Assembly: GCA_000697665.1 (NCBI GenBank)
Contig: KL197709.1
Span: 93,191 to 157,190 of the forward strand
Direction: 5' to 3'
DNA length: 64,000 nt
Source: Jaapia argillacea MUCL 33604
Lineage: Eukaryota > Basidiomycota > Agaricomycetes > Jaapiales > Jaapiaceae
The position numbers and the translations under genes were made by a program. A model generated the notes under the pieces. The model was not told where the DNA came from. It worked only from the letters and a program-made list of their open reading frames with translations, and searched no databases. Every line of letters starts with the position of its first letter. Position 1 is the stretch's first letter. Shown here in pieces: positions 1 through 14,200 of this stretch.

Positions 1-1893
1 ATGTGGACTTGGTCTAGACTGGACTAGGCAGTAATGGTCAGGTTCGGTCCGGTGTTGGGAAGGCTTTGACGCTTCTTAGATCACGGACCTTGTCACCGGC
101 ATTGTCGGTTATTGTTTTAACCGATGTCGTTCACACACTAACTCTGTCTGGACTGAAAGCGTGAATTTCGCCATACGCTTGCGACCAATAGCATAAATCA
201 CTGACTACTTGTCCCATAGCAATTATACCTAAGTAAGACCTGAACGGACGGTCGCGGGAGTTACTGCGCATTCCGGTTTGACCCATGGTCGGCTGGGTGG
301 CTATGCTTCTGCTTCGCAGACCTATTATGGGTGCAGTCCTTGTGTCATGGCAAGATTCGCTCTGCCCGCTGACCTTGTCGGCTGTGATGGAGAACGGGTA
401 TATCATTCCCCGATGGGAAATTCTCTCATGGGTACTCCGGGGTTAGTTTGGGCCGGAACCCATGCCAGGTAATATAAAAGCCTAGAGTAAAGAGTCTGAA
501 GAGATTATCGAAACAGTGTCTACTCTTCAGATAGCCTGTTATTCTTTACTCCTTTCGACTTATCTTGATTCGCTCGCGCTTTGCGCTCACTTCAACCCTA
601 ACCTAACCCAACCACAAAAATGGATAAAATAAAGTGCGTTGGATAGCCAAGAAGGTACTCTATCAGATGGAGGGGTCCCACCCCCGGAAATCTCCGCCCC
701 AATACTTAATATTTATTTAAGAAAGGGGTATACAGGCACCTTTCTCCACTTCCTACTTATCGATAGCTGCGAGACCATGATATGACCTCTCTTCGACGGG
801 TATCTGTACGTCGAATCTTCGTTGTTGAGATTTATCTCATCTCTTCTTCTGTGTAGTCAGATACAAGTCTCGATCCGTGCTGCCATTCGGCGAGTAGTGT
901 TGTGACTGTTATATCCGGCCAAGTACTTATCCGTCTGAATAGTACTTCCCTTATATCCATGCCGCAGTATCTCAGTCCATACCAGAGCTGTCAACCTTTC
1001 TCCTCGATATTGCGGATGGTGCGAAGGTGCAAACACCTCACCTAATCGCGGTCGTACAATACTCATCAGACTTCAACATCCAAGATACCCTCGATCCACT
1101 GAATCGAAGATGCTCCCTACCACATCATGCCAAAAATTTGCGCATATACCTTGGTTCAAGCGAACTCAATTCGTCCTTCCGATCTGCATAGGAAGGGAGG
1201 ATGATGATCCAGCTTTTTAGTGCATTGGATAGGCTTAGCACAGGCAGGAGGTGAGAGGTGGTTCGAGGGGGATGGTGAACGGGGAAGCGTCTGAGGAAGC
1301 GTGAACGTTGGAGACGGAGAGAGATGTGAGGGCAACAGGATTGAATTCGAAGGGGCAGCTGTGGATGGATACGCGCTACACAAGAATGGCCTGGTCGCAT
1401 GAACATGGAAGGGTATACAGGTGGGCGGGAATGTTTACTATTCGAGAGCAAAATCCGTTCAAACGGAAGTGACCATCGGAGATGGCTGTTGTTGCAACAC
1501 CGTGGCTACCCATGTTGCTCCTTCTGTGATTCCGTCAACCTTGGAACTTTAGTCGATGCCGAAGGTGGAGGAGAGGAGATGCTGGGCAAGGGTGGATGAA
1601 CATCTTGAGGGAGATGCTGGCTAGGACTCGGACAATCGCTAACGTTCAAGTTCGTGTTGTTTTTGCTGTTACCCGTAAGGCCGGTGTGGACAGAGTATCA
1701 AAGCAGAAACCTCATTGAAGCAGAGGGGGATGCCAAAAAGAATGAGAGTTTCAGGAAAGAGCGAAGTGGACGGTGGGCAGCCAAACCCTCGATGCACAAC
1801 TTTCTTTGGGACCCGTAATAAGTACATATTTGATTTTGATTTTATCCAACCGCTTGCGCTCGACGCTCCAACATTCCCAAGGTTCAACCATCG
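1..1893. other. Gene-poor stretch, no supported gene
   Basis: Six-frame reading gives only short open frames with no recognisable motif and no consistent splice pattern. The part from about 480 to 720 is AT-rich and carries a short CCCTAACCTAACCC stretch, which is too short and too imperfect to be a telomere. The segment might be an eroded LTR or other transposon relic, but I could not find paired ends or a reverse transcriptase motif. Confidence 0.4.
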
Positions 1894-4433
1894 CTACGAA
1901 TCCACGGTCTTGCGGATCTCCTCGATGATTCGCCATCCCTCATCTCGTTCCCGCAAGGCCGATTCCAGGCGAGACCTTAGTTCCTCCTCGCCCTTGTCCT
2001 TTCCCAACAAAAACTCGTACCAGTCTGTGACATCTCCGCCGCACAGCTCCCTTGTTTTGGTGGAGTCGGTCGTCGAAGCACAATGAGATTCTCTTGGATG
2101 GCCAGCTTCTTTAGCTTCTGCCTCGAGTTGTCGAATCCTATGGTGAGCTTCTGCGATCGTGGCCTCTTGGATGTGGATTTTAGCATCTCGATCGGCGATC
2201 GCCTGCTTCAAAGAGTCGATTGTAGCGATGGCGGAGGAAGACTCGTCACCGGCTGAATAGACCCCAGGTTCAGTAGAAGACCGCCAAGAGAAGAGATGGA
2301 GAACATACTAGCGGTAGAATAAATGCTCGAGTCGCCGGCCTCGAAAACAGAGTCAGATAGAATCTTAAATCCTGAAGAAATTGTGTTCAGCAAATGCGAA
2401 GAATTCCACAGGTGACTATCAAACTGGACCTTCATCGTCTTGTGATTTGACGAGTGGCCGCGAAGTAGAGCCGAGCGACGGGTCAAAGGTGGTATCCAGC
2501 AGGGCAGGTAACGATGACGAGGTCTGGAAAAAGGGAAAAGAGGACCGAGTTGGAGTTGGCGTGGAATGTGGCCCATCCCCAACCGACGAAACATAGACAA
2601 ATTGGCCAGCAGAGATGTCCGGAGCGATGGTCTTTCCTTCATTCCCTCCATGATTATAAGTGAACAATCCGTCAGAGACCCAATGCCACCTCGTTAACAA
2701 CCATACCATCGCCATCTCTCCCCTCCATTTAGCCTTCTCACGATCGGCCCCTCCATAAGGTACATCACCTCGAACTCCACTTGAACCAACGCCGCCACCT
2801 AATAGTTTGAACCCAAAAATACGCCCGATATCCTCCTCTAGCACTCCGTTCTCTGGGCAGAGGGGAATCTGAGTAAAGAAAGAGAGTAGGTAGACGAGCA
2901 ATGAGAAGTGTTCCGTTGGTAGGAGTTGGAGAATAATGCGAGCGATATTAATTTGCGCCGCTTCGACATTGTCGGGCCCGTCTAGAGAAGCATTGTGTCT
3001 CTGGAGGGAATGTGATCGGGTTGTGAGCCTCGACAGGATTTGAAGAGGTGAATCATCGTGGAACTCGAATCCAGAGCGATACGATCCATCAGCCCTCCGA
3101 TCGCCGTGTTTCCCATCGCCCTCATCTCCTTCAGCCTCAGCCCACTTCTCTTCCTCTCGTCTCAAACTCGGTCGAACACACCAACTCCAAAAACCTTCAA
3201 ATGTCTCGTCGTCTATCAAGGGAGACGGCAAACTGGAGAGGTACGTCGTCAATAGAGCACAGATGTCCGGCATCCGCTCAGCCTGCAACGTGAAACCGTC
3301 GCCGAAAAGGGGGGAAGAGTCAAACTGCTCCAGCAGTTGTATGTGTCGAGATCGGTTTGGTAAGGCACGGAATAGATGGGGTTGGTAGATTCCGGTACGG
3401 TATAGTTCTTCGACGCAAGAGAATACGACGAAAGGTAAATCTTGTTCAAATCCGCCGAGAATGGTCGATGTCCAGGCCCCCGGAGATAAATCGCGGAGCG
3501 ACACCCCGAACGCACCTGATAAAACAAGGTATGAGGCCTAGTTATGGAAGAAGATGAAAGCGACATACGATGGTCGACGTCATCATCCATCCTTTCAACC
3601 CGATGCTTCTCACGCTCTCTCATCATCCTAGCGGTTGCGACTGTCGTGACGTCGACGAAATCTTTGTGTTCAGAAGCCCCCGATAGCCGTACAAGAGCGT
3701 CAAGCTGACCAAGAAGCCGAGGAAAATCTGGCCTTTGTAGGCGAGGCGGTGGGTTCAGAGAGCTGCGCGAGAGTCCACGGGAAACCACAGGCGGTGATGG
3801 TGTTTTGGCAACAGATGAGCAGGCATGACCACGAGAATCAAGCTGGGCTGTCTGACGGCGACGATAGCTTGCAGAAACTGGCGGAGCCTGAAGGTCCTTG
3901 ATATGAGCCGGTGACCGGTTCAAGAGCGGAGCTTGCCCGCAAGCTCGATCCATCCTATCAGTCTCGATCTCCACTGATCCAGGCTTGTCCCACTGCGAAT
4001 GCATTACAGGCATTGAGACAAAGCGACCTCGAGTTTCGTTGCGAAGAGCACTGCTCCCTCGACGCTCAGGCGGAAACGAGAATTGCGAGAGTTCGTCAAG
4101 AGAACCCCTCGAAAGGCTCGTGGGGGAAGAAGCAGGATGGCCACCGTCCCTTGAGAAAACGTCCGGAGGCTGCAATTGCTCGCGTATCTTGGTGCTACGA
4201 TGCGGAGGGCGCAAGGTCAAACTCTGAGGCCTTGGTCTTGGCCGCTTACGGTCAGATCCTGGTACATCTTCGGCGAGCGAGAATCGTGTTGTGTACAACT
4301 GAGGCATGTCTGGAATGAAGTCCACACGAGTGTAAATAGCAATGGGGAGACGACGAGGTTTCAAAACGAAGGATGATAGGGACAAGGTAAGGATGGAAGG
4401 ACGAATGGCTGACACTGACGATAGTCGATTCAT
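1894..4433 (-). CDS. RhoGAP domain protein with C-terminal coiled coil
   Basis: Predicted GTPase-activating protein for Rho-family GTPases, about 790 residues in four exons. I place introns at 3516-3568, 2372-2429 and 2253-2308; the first and last begin GTATGT. The N-terminal ~270 residues are low-complexity and basic. The RhoGAP domain follows, with 'GIYQPHLFRALPNRSRH' (the likely arginine finger region), 'LLTTYLSSLPSPLI', and further on 'NIARIILQLLPTEHFSLL', which matches the second half of the family. The domain is split by an acidic insert of about 100 residues. The C-terminus after the last intron is a predicted coiled coil ('IATIDSLKQAIADRDAKI' onwards). The start is uncertain: ATG at 4433 gives 790 residues and ATG at 4307 gives 748, and an upstream exon beyond 4433 cannot be excluded. 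Confidence 0.8.
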
Positions 4434-5075
4434 CCCGATCGATCCTCCCCGTCGAGTACTGCGTGGATAGGTGCTTCTCCGTCTAGATCAAAATCGAAAC
4501 GAGAGTTACAGTCAGGGGGGACGACTATTCCTCACAAAGGAGTCCCGACAACAGCTGGAGTTCAAGAGCAACGGACGATCCGAGTCCATGAAATGATAAC
4601 AGTAGGGGAAATAGATATATGTGACACCGGCTCTTCTATCCTCAAATCGACGACCATTTGACATCGATATCATGGCAAGATGTTCATGAACAACGACGGG
4701 ACGAGAGTGAGAAGAGAAGCTTACTACGGTAGAAGGTTGGACGTTCTCCGTACATTCCGAGAATCACCCCGACCAGAGGATACTTTCCTCGCCCTCATCC
4801 CGGTGCAAAAATTTGCATATTCTTTCTGGAAAGGGCAGAAGTAGATTTGCAGACCCCGAGTGGGCGAAGTCGCAGGGTGATTTGCAGAAACAAAAGAAGA
4901 TTATTCGACGACGGAGACCAAACGACGGAGCCGCGTTGGAGATTTCAAGTCATCGATGCATAAGCTGACTAAGCCACAATTTTGAAGACTTGTATCGATC
5001 AGCGAGGCGAAAGGCTGCACACTCCTTGACTCTGTACTCTATCGTCTATTTTCTTGTCGATATTCTGCTTTAATC
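4434..5075. promoter_or_regulatory. Divergent intergenic region between RhoGAP and ABC-F genes
   Basis: About 640 bases between two genes that point away from each other. It should hold both promoters. I see no clear TATA element. A possible extra 5' exon of the RhoGAP gene may lie near 4.4-4.6 kb on the minus strand, because an ATG followed by a GTGAGG donor and a TCTAG acceptor occurs there. Confidence 0.4.
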
Positions 5076-7510
5076 ATGCCCCCCTCCGCATCCAAGCAAA
5101 AACGTCTCGCTGAAAAGGCTGCAAAGCAATCGGCCAAGGCCAAAGGTGGATCTGGCCTCGACGATGCATCCACCACAATATCCTCAACCAACGGTTCTGC
5201 GAACCACAGCGCTGCAAGCACACCTTTAACGAGTCTCTCCGCCGCCACTAGCACAGAAGATCTAACCTCCATCTCCATGGCGAAACTGAAGCTTGCCACG
5301 GATCGGTGAGTACTTTATCGACCTGACTATTCAATCCCCTTTCAACGTTCACGTTGTTGTAGGAGCGCAAACGGTGTCCTCGTTTCCGATGTGAAGGGTC
5401 GTGATATCAAGATAGAGCAGTACACGCTCTCATTCCACGGTCGATTACTCATCGAGGGTGCCGAGATTTCTCTGAACTACGGGCAGAGATACGGCTTGTT
5501 GGGAGAAAACGGATCCGGAAAGGTTCGTCTCTCTCAGGATCTCTATTTTACTTCGCTAACCACTCCGTTCAGTCGACGTTCTTGCAATCCATTGCTGAGC
5601 AAGATATCCCTGTACCGTCGCACATCGACATCTACCTCGTCTCAGGCGAAGCGGAACCGTCAGAAGTCAACGCTCTTGATTTCATCGTTGCTTCTGCCAA
5701 GGCGAAAGTCGCCAAGCTTGAAGCTCGTATTGAAGCTCTCTCTGTAGCCGATGATGTGGACGAGCAAGCTTTGGACCAGGCTTACGAAGAGTTAGAGGAA
5801 ATGGATCCGAACACGTTCGAGGCGAAGGCGGGGAGTATTCTGCACGGTCTGGGTTTTAGCCCCGAGATGATGAAGAAGCCGACCAAGGATATGAGCGGTG
5901 GTTGGCGGATGCGTGTCGCTCTCGCACGAGCTCTTTTTATCAAGCCTCACGTCCTCCTCCTCGACGAACCCACTAATCACTTGGATCTTGGCGCTGTCGT
6001 CTGGCTCGAGGCCTACTTGTCCACGTACAATCACATCCTCGTCATCACATCCCACTCGCAAGATTTCATGGATAGCGTTTGCACCAACATCATGGACCTC
6101 ACGATGAAGAAGAAGCTCGTTTACTACGGCGGTAATTACTCTACCTACGTCAGGACCAAAGCGGAAAATGAGGTCAACCAGATGAAGGCGTACAACAAAC
6201 AGCAAGAAGAAATTGCGCACATCAAAAAGTAAGTCGTTCCTGTAGATTCGGTTTGATTCCCCTACTCAGCGTCATTGTCCTTAGGTTCATTGCGTCTGCA
6301 GGTACATATGCCAATCTCGTCAAGCAAGCAAAGTCGAAGCAAAAGATCATTGACAAGATGGAAGCCGCCGGCCTTATCGAGAAGATCGAGGCACCTCGGC
6401 CTCTTAGATTCAACTTTGAGGACATTCGGAAGTTGCCCCCTCCCATCATCGCTTTCAGTGACGTCGGCTTCTCGTACTCCGGGAAGAAGGAAGATTACCT
6501 GTACAACCATCTTTCTTTCGGTATTGAGTGCGTCGTCTTCCTTCCTGCGTCATTCACCTCTATATCCCTGCTTATCAACGTCATAGCATGGACTCTCGTG
6601 TCGCCATCCTTGGAGCGAACGGTGCCGGCAAATCGACCCTCTTACATCTGATCACCGGGGCCCTCCAACCTTGCGAAGGCACCGTATCACGGCACTCTGG
6701 CTTGAAGCTCGCCAAGTACTCACAACATTCCGCTGATCAACTACCCTACGACCAGTCGCCGATTGAGTATTTCCAGACTCTTTTCAGTCAGAAGTATCCG
6801 GAGAAGGATATCCAGGTACGTCCATCCTACCCTTGTCCATCAGTCCGAATCTTATCGGCGTCCTCCGATAGGCATGGCGTCAGCAGTTGGGTCGGTTCGG
6901 TTTGTCGGGTGCGCATCAAACGGCGCCGATCAAGCAACTATCAGATGGTCTACGGAATCGGTAAGATTTGTACGAGGTGTCATTGAACTCCACCTAACTG
7001 TTGTTTTGTAGCGTTGTGTTCGCGCAATTATCCATGGAGCATCCACACGTTTTACTTCTCGGTATGTTCCCCTCTTTTTATCCAACTCCGTACGCTGATC
7101 TCAACTCCCTTTTCTTTGCTAGACGAACCGACAAATCACTTGGACATGTCGTCAATCGACGCCCTAGCGCGCGCGATCAAAGAATTCGAGGGCGGTGTCG
7201 TGATCGTCTCCCACGACTTCCGTGCGTTGCTGGCCTTGTCGTCATGGCCCCGCTCACTAATCGTCATTCTTTCATCACCAGGTCTTATTAGCCAAGTCGC
7301 TGAGGAGCTCTGGGAGGTTAAGAACCACAAGATCCGAAATCTGACGAAGGAAGATATCTCGATCGTCGACTACAAGAAGGCGTTGATGAAGCACAGTACG
7401 AGAGGATTTTTTATCTTGCTCGGTGATATCACTCACGATTCATATTAGGCGAAGCCGCCCTCGAGAAGGCCAAGCTAATCAGCAAGAATACGGGCAAGAG
7501 CAAGACATGA
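5076..7510 (+). CDS. ARB1: ABC-F ATPase, ARB1/ABCF2 type
   Basis: Soluble twin-ATPase without membrane segments, 643 residues in ten exons. In yeast, Arb1 shuttles between nucleus and cytoplasm and is needed for 40S and 60S ribosome biogenesis. The N-terminus is lysine-rich ('[17 protein letters not shown]'). The first nucleotide-binding domain has Walker A '[12 protein letters not shown]', signature '[15 protein letters not shown]' and Walker B '[13 protein letters not shown]'. The second has '[14 protein letters not shown]', a signature 'LSDGL.NRVVFAQL' in place of LSGGQ, and '[13 protein letters not shown]' with a switch histidine in 'IVSHDF'. Introns: 5306-5362, 5523-5572, 6229-6284, 6528-6586, 6816-6871, 6961-7011, 7062-7122, 7222-7281, 7396-7448. 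The length is close to yeast Arb1, about 610. The assignment to ARB1 rather than GCN20 or New1 rests on the length and the absence of large extra domains. Confidence 0.92.
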
Positions 7511-9489
7511 AAGTTGCACCGCACGTCACCGTTGTTATTTTTTTCTTTCACACCTGCACTACGATCATCTTCTGTAGCCATTGACACGCTCATATTGTTC
7601 AACAACTTGAATTGTTCTACTACGCATACCAAAGCCAATCGCTCTCCATTTGTACCCTACATCTAGACGTTTCATCATCGAGACAAGAACACGAATCAAT
7701 GATGAGGATTGCATGCGCCGAACATCGTGAAATGTCACCCATTCATCTGAAAAGATACAAATCACCTCACCTCACTACACTCAGGGGGACAAGACCACGA
7801 AAAACGACGGATTCTGGAGGAGAGCACTGAATACCTCGCAGATGGCAAGCCAGGCGGAGGCAGAAAGTGGATTACAACACCCTCGGAGTGGCGGCCATGT
7901 GGAGTGCGACTACTGGAGCTGCAGGCAATGGGAAACTGAATCGACTGGATTGAAGTTGACACTGATGTAACGCGGTGGAGACAAGGATTTGGCCGACCAC
8001 ACACACATGGGGTGAGGGTAGTAAGCTCCAAACGCTTCAGCTGGCATCGCTCGTTGTCAATGAATGACTCGTGCAGATACAGTCATTGAAGTGCCCCTCG
8101 TAACAAATCCCCACTCCGCGAGCCGTCAAGCATGGGAGACCTGGAGCGAAAACCACGTCAGCAAAAAAGCTACCGTAAAGTCGAGTCTGGCCATCAGATC
8201 TGAGTACAGCCCGTTGAAGTTCCACACTGGAGGATCATACGGCACCTCTTACTCTAGATCAATCGCCTGAATCTAAGTCGCTGCCGGCATTGGTAGCGCA
8301 GGTAAGTCGGAGGGAATCGAAGTGCCTGATCTCTTTCCTGCGATTTCGGACGCAATCACCCCATGCCGAAGCCTTTATCTGTCCAAGATAGAGGGCAAGC
8401 ACGAACTCATCACAAGAGATGTCTCACCCCTGCTGTACATTTGCTGACATGTTTTTTTGGGGATCGGCAACCTGGCAACCGAAGGTACCAGCAATGGTGA
8501 GCCATGATTCGAGAACTCTGTGACGAATCGCAGGCATAGAGCTGCCCTGCATAAGGGGGGGAATGTGGTTGATATAGAAGCACATGCACTCACCATGAGT
8601 CTGTACGAATCGCCATGAGTTGCGAGATCATTTTGAGAACCTAAACAAAGTCAGAGAATACCCATGGACGTGCGCGACCACCGGTCGTCTAGAAGTTTCT
8701 CGTGCAAGAAGACTGGAGAAACAGGCTCACGCGTTCCAATAGAAATGAGAGACAATGCTCCACGTACTTCGGTTGGAATTGTGGGGTTTTCGGTGAGGCA
8801 CTGTGTCACCATGTAGGTTCGCACGAGCTGGACTGTGCGAGCTGCTAGGGAGTTTGAGAGTCTGAATCCTGAAGCGCAGAGCAAGTGGAATACTATCACC
8901 GGTCCTTTGCGATAGGAAATGTGTCATTTCGGCAGAATGCCAGAGACGCTGAAGAAGGATGGACAGCGCAAGGGCAAAGTCCGTTGGCGACAAGTTTGAG
9001 CGCATTTTGAAATTTCAGGCTGGGGCAAGAATGTGGTCGAAAGTGTAAAATTCTATTCACGATTGGAGAAGGTGTACAAAATCCATTACGAGCATCTAAT
9101 TCGACTATGATACAACTATGTGCGCTTAGAATATAATAGGAGTAACGACCGACAGTGCAGAACAGACAACATTCGACGAGGATAGATATACAGTGAATGC
9201 GAGCGAGTGCGCAACAACAAAGAGGCAAGACGATGAAGCAGGGCGAATGAACAAAACAAGAAGTAAGATGACAGGTGGCTGGAAAACGTAAGCGATACAA
9301 CATTGACACTAGGTGTCCGTACACAAACCCAAAAATTAACCCAAAAAAATGAGATCAACCCATACGGCATACTTCAGATCCACAACGACGGAAGCATAGG
9401 AGTGCGTGTGCATAGGTTGGCATAAGGTGGCAATAACGGAGAGGGTAGTGGACGGTGTGACCTTTTGGAGATGGACAGGGTTCGAGAAC
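7511..9489. other. Intergenic region between convergent genes
   Basis: About 2 kb between the 3' end of the ABC-F gene and the 3' end of the zinc-finger gene. Open frames are short and have no recognisable family. Parts probably belong to the two 3' untranslated regions. I see no tRNA, repeat or transposon signature here. Confidence 0.5.
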
Positions 9490-11226
9490 CTACACGACAG
9501 CTCCACGAGCTCGCATCATGGCTTCCATCTTCCAGCTCCCGTGAGCTAGGGATACTAGCGGGGTTTGATAGTTCGAACCTGCCATCATCGGCTGAGGATG
9601 GTAAAGCTGGGTATCAGGATAATGATGTGATGCCATATACGTGTGATGGTGTTGGGGCTGATGGAGGTATGAGTGAGTTCGCGACTGATCGCCTCGAACC
9701 ACACGTTCATCGTGAATTGGAGCGAGCGTGAGAGGTGGCGAGTTATAACGGCTTGGTGGTGCAGTTCCCGGTTGAGAATGATGGTATGGGTACTCTGGGG
9801 AAATGTCTCCTTGTGGACTATAGACGCAATACGACTCGTCAACAGCGGAGAGCGTCGACGAATCAAGGGAGTGATTGCGATGGAGATTCTGGGTCTGGAT
9901 CACGAGGTTTGTTGTCGGACTCAGATAGACTGGACTCGTCGGCTCAGATGGGTGGGAAGACCGAGAATGGGAGGACACGGGAGATGGGGATCCAGTCGTT
10001 GGAGTTGGAGGATACGAGGAATGGTGTGGGTGAGGCACGCGTGATACGGTATACCGAGACCCTAGTCTGTCATCAGACTCGTAATGGTGATCGACGGTGT
10101 GCGCAATTGGCACAAACTGCGGCTGAACAGCAATATCATCCTCCGGAGACTGCAAGTGGGAAGTTCTATGAGATTCATGAAGAGCGGCCACGGGTGCATG
10201 GACGAGATGCGGTGCCTGTGAATCCTCGGGATATCCGTAGTCTGGCTCGGGCGCCACAGCGAAATGTTGGCGGCCAGGATTGCCGATGGATGACTGCTGA
10301 ACATCCGATAACTCTGCGTATGCGAGGGGAGGAAGGACTGGGGAATGTTGCTCATAGGATACAGCGCCCGTTCTATAGTGATCGCTCAGGTGAGGGAGGC
10401 TGTCATGCGGGCTATTGGGGCTGATGGCGACAGGATGGGCGTTAAAGATGGGCGCATGAGATGAAAATTGAAGATCGGGAGACGATGACGAAGAGGATGA
10501 ACTCGACGATGCGTGATGCATTCCCGGGAACCGAGCTGGCGCAAGCGGCGGTGGGGTGTCGGGAGGAGGCGTTATCGATGGCGCGCGGGCTTGCTCGTAC
10601 TGCTGGCGAGCAATATGTGGGGGTTGGAGAGATGGTAGAGGGTTGGATCGACGGTATGAGCGGGATTTTTTGCCGTCACCATCACTTTCTTTCATGGCTC
10701 GAATAGCCGCCCGAGTGGCAGCGCCAGACCCTCTCCTCGAGCCAGGAGACAAATGGATCCGATAACTAGACAGGACAATGAGTACATCGAGTAGACAGGG
10801 ACAAGACAACGAGGGGTGTATACATTGATCGATCGGCGAATATATACCACGCGATAGCGGAAGCAAAAATTCGACGTTTGGGGCAAAAGATGGAATGCGG
10901 GGAAATGGTTAAACTCACTGCTGCTGTAGGTTGTCCTGGCGAGAGCACCTTGTCTGGCACCCTGGAAAGGGACATTTGTGATTGCGCTCGCCTGTGTGAA
11001 CACGGGCGTGACGAGCGAGATGGCCGCTGGTGGAGAAGGCCCTGCCACACGTATTGCACACATGTTTCTTTTTCTGGCCTGAAGCACTGGCGGGCGAGGA
11101 AGCATCTGAAGGAGATGCAGGCTCTGAGGTAGAATCTGCTGGCGAGTGGTGGGCGTAGACTAGGTCGTGGGTCTGGTCAGGAAAGGAGGAGTAGAGATCA
11201 TGTCTGGTTGATATTTCGCGGGGCAT
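9490..11226 (-). CDS. C2H2 zinc-finger transcription factor, Nrg1-like
   Basis: Predicted nuclear DNA-binding regulator of 527 residues in two exons, with a 153-base intron at 10766-10918. Two adjacent C2H2 fingers sit at about residues 50-110. The first is 'CNTCGRAFSTSGHLARHARVH', linked by 'TGERNHK' to the second, 'CPFPGCQTRCSRQDNLQQH', whose last histidine codon spans the splice site; 'YRIHLSPGSRRGSG' follows. This arrangement, with an F-P insertion between the cysteines and an SRQDN helix, is that of the fungal Nrg1/Mig-like glucose and stress repressors. The remaining ~400 residues are low-complexity, rich in Ser, Pro and His, with a serine run after 'MHHA', and are presumably disordered regulatory sequence. 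Start: ATG at 11226 ('MPREISTRHDLY'), the first ATG in this open frame. The target genes cannot be inferred. Confidence 0.85.
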
Positions 11227-14200
11227 TCGAGCTGCAGGGACGAGGAAATGAAGACAGGATGATAATCTGAGATTGTAGGGGGCGGGATTGACGAAGCAGG
11301 GAACTGTGGATGGACAGAGGGAGTAAATAAACGATTCAGGGCTGAGTTTAGACTCGTCGGATAGACGAGTAGTTAGCCTTTTTGAGATCAGAAGAGACCA
11401 CAGGCGGACGGATTGCTTTCGCCACTCTTTCGGGCAACTCAAGGTCCACACTTTTGGGTCTAACCCAATTTTCTAACAATTCTTCGTACGATTCTTTCAA
11501 TTCTTTTCAATTATCCATCAGTTATTCAAATTCAAATATCCTCAAATGGTAACCCCGATCAAACTCTTCGGCTGCACTGGCCGATAACCAAACCCATGTG
11601 TTCCCTCGTTCCAAACACCTTCTCCTTCTGGCACTAGACTCCGTCCGCTCAATTTCATCCCACAAGTGTCTCCTCCACCATCCACATCGTCCTCTTCCTC
11701 TCTCTGCCTCCAATATTTGCCGCCCATAAGTGTTTGCACCGCATTTTCATCGGATTTAGTCGAGATCACGCACAGATACTTCCGCAGATATGCTGATAAC
11801 TGGGGCGGCGATTTCATCAGGCACGCAATTGAAGGCTAGACCGCGCGTCATTGCGCGCTTCTCGTCCTCAATTGGCATTAGGATTAGAACCCTCAAATCG
11901 AGATTGCCATCGAAAAACAGGGTCCTCTTCGATTCTCCACGCATCGGGCGTTTTTACCACGCCCCCGCATATTGTCCCTTGAACGCCGGCTCCGTCTTGG
12001 CGAAGGCGGATGTCCTTGAGCACGCCTCGAGGCAGGCCACAGCGCAGTCGCAAATGCGCACAGCGTCAGGCTGCCACTGCAACAGACAGCATCTCTGGTC
12101 GGATGGTTTATCCATGCATCGACGGCGTTCATCTCTGGAGGCAATTCATACCACCAGGAGAAGTTTGGCAGAAGCGTGTTAGAAGACATCACCTCAAACG
12201 CGTGACCCTCTGCGGTGCCTCTCCCGATCATCCTCTACTTATCGCCCTCGCTTTGGAGAGGTTCACACTGCTTCAGAGTTACGTACCGGATCCTTTATCG
12301 GAGGTGGATTTAGACGCGAAGTCCAAGCTGTCGCCGTCTGGCGTTGCGTCCATGTTCTCCAAAGATATTTTTTCCAAGAGCTCCTCACATGTTCCGATGG
12401 AGAAGGACATAGAGATAACAGAGAACGCAATAAACCTTGTAGCCAACGTTCAGCTATAATTGAATGATCCCGCACATCCCTTCTCAGCATGAGCTACGCC
12501 TCGAGGGCGGTCAACAGACCCAGCAACCCCATCTTCGGGGCAACAACCACTGCAAATGCTCCGTCCGGAGGTCCTTACTTCGGGTACACCGATCGATATG
12601 CAAATCCTATAGTTCACTCCCCAGTGATAGTCTTCAGTCATCGATACCATCGATAGTCCAAGGTCGCCCACGCAGATCAGCAGTGGCCCACCAGACCAGA
12701 GAGAAACAGTTTGGGACAACCTTCCATGTCCAAAGCACCATATTCGGCTCTATTCAACAAATATCAGCACTGCCATCATCAGAGCATTCATCAAATTGGC
12801 AAGACGGTCATCAGAAGCTCAACATCAGCCAATGGGATGATAGGTGGATTGATACAGAAAACGCAGCTAGAAAGACGCAGTAGAAGCCAGGTGGTTGTCG
12901 TCAGTTCAGTTTGGGGTGGAGCGAGTAGGCGTCAGATATCCATGTCACTGGCTACATCAGACCCGAAAAGTATTCGACAGCACCGAGTCGCAAGAAAAAA
13001 TCAAGTCGAGGAGTCTCACGCGGTGGCTTCGTGCAAACTGGCCACAACCGTGCGACACGGCGGAGATGACCCCAGTATAAAGGTGTTAATGCGACGGTCA
13101 AGAAAATTGAACAGTAAGTCGAGGGGTGAGAAGACAGTCGACCAAGAGTGGGAGCTAAACAGATTGAACCAGCAGGCGAGAATTCGAGGGATATCGGTGG
13201 CTAAGAGCGGCAACATATACTGACCAGTGATAGTGAGTCGATACAAGGTGTCCCGCACCCCGTTTCACAGACTAGCAAAGAGGGCAGCGACAGTAAAAAA
13301 TGCCGGTGAGATTGTGTCGCGTGAAAATCGGTTGCGTTGCATCGACTGTATGAAAGTGGAAGGTCAAAATTCTGAGATCCAAGCGCGGCAAACAAAAACA
13401 GAGGACCACGGCAGCGTATCGTCACCTCCTTGGAGAGCCAGAGAAGATGTATCAAGACCTGCCGCAGAAGCCTGTCGAAGGAGTAACGGTAGGCCCACTC
13501 CCTCGGGGCCGACAAACCTTTACACTGGGGCATGGATCCAAACATGGACAGAGCATTCAAAGGACTCACGAGGTTCTTCCGTACCGTGGTAGAGAAGGCT
13601 CAACCAGGATTATTCTCGCATTGTCACGGACTTTGATCTCCAAAGGCACGTAAACTCAGCACAGATGGGTTACGGGATAGCATCAATCGCTCGACATCGA
13701 TAATGAAGCCGCGGGTTCGATCGCAAACTGTGAACGTGAACGGCAGATTTGATCACATCGGCGGAAGACACTAAAGCGAGCGACGGGACAGTACCTGCGA
13801 TATTAGAGAGGAGACAGACGGAGAGCGCTGTAAGGTGGAGGTAAGAAGTTGGGCTTTCGCACATGGCATGGACTTGCACCTGTGCCGAGCTTCCGTGAGA
13901 GATCCCGGAACCAAAGGTCACGAGAGATACCATAGCCTCGATCGTCGCCTGCCGAACTGGGGCACTGGAGGGCAGGAGACACCCTTGAGTATGCGATAGT
14001 AAAACGTGCAAGACAGCACCATGTGGGATAACAAATGTTCAGTGCGTGTACATAAGTCCGCAACATTATAATTGTGTTCAAGAGGACTTACGTGAAGGGA
14101 CACGCTGGAACTCAGCGGCGTGTTGACCACAAGGTGCGCATTGGGGAGGTGGGGAGATTAATATCATCGCGCCCAAAGCTCAGCCGCGCCTACGCATCCA

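Noticed and set aside
595-615. Telomere-like CCCTAACCTAACCC stretch
   Set aside because: Only about two imperfect units inside ordinary sequence; no array and no chromosome end here.
12010-12459. 150-codon open frame on the plus strand
   Set aside because: No recognisable family; competing open frames on both strands over the same DNA; no good promoter or splice context.
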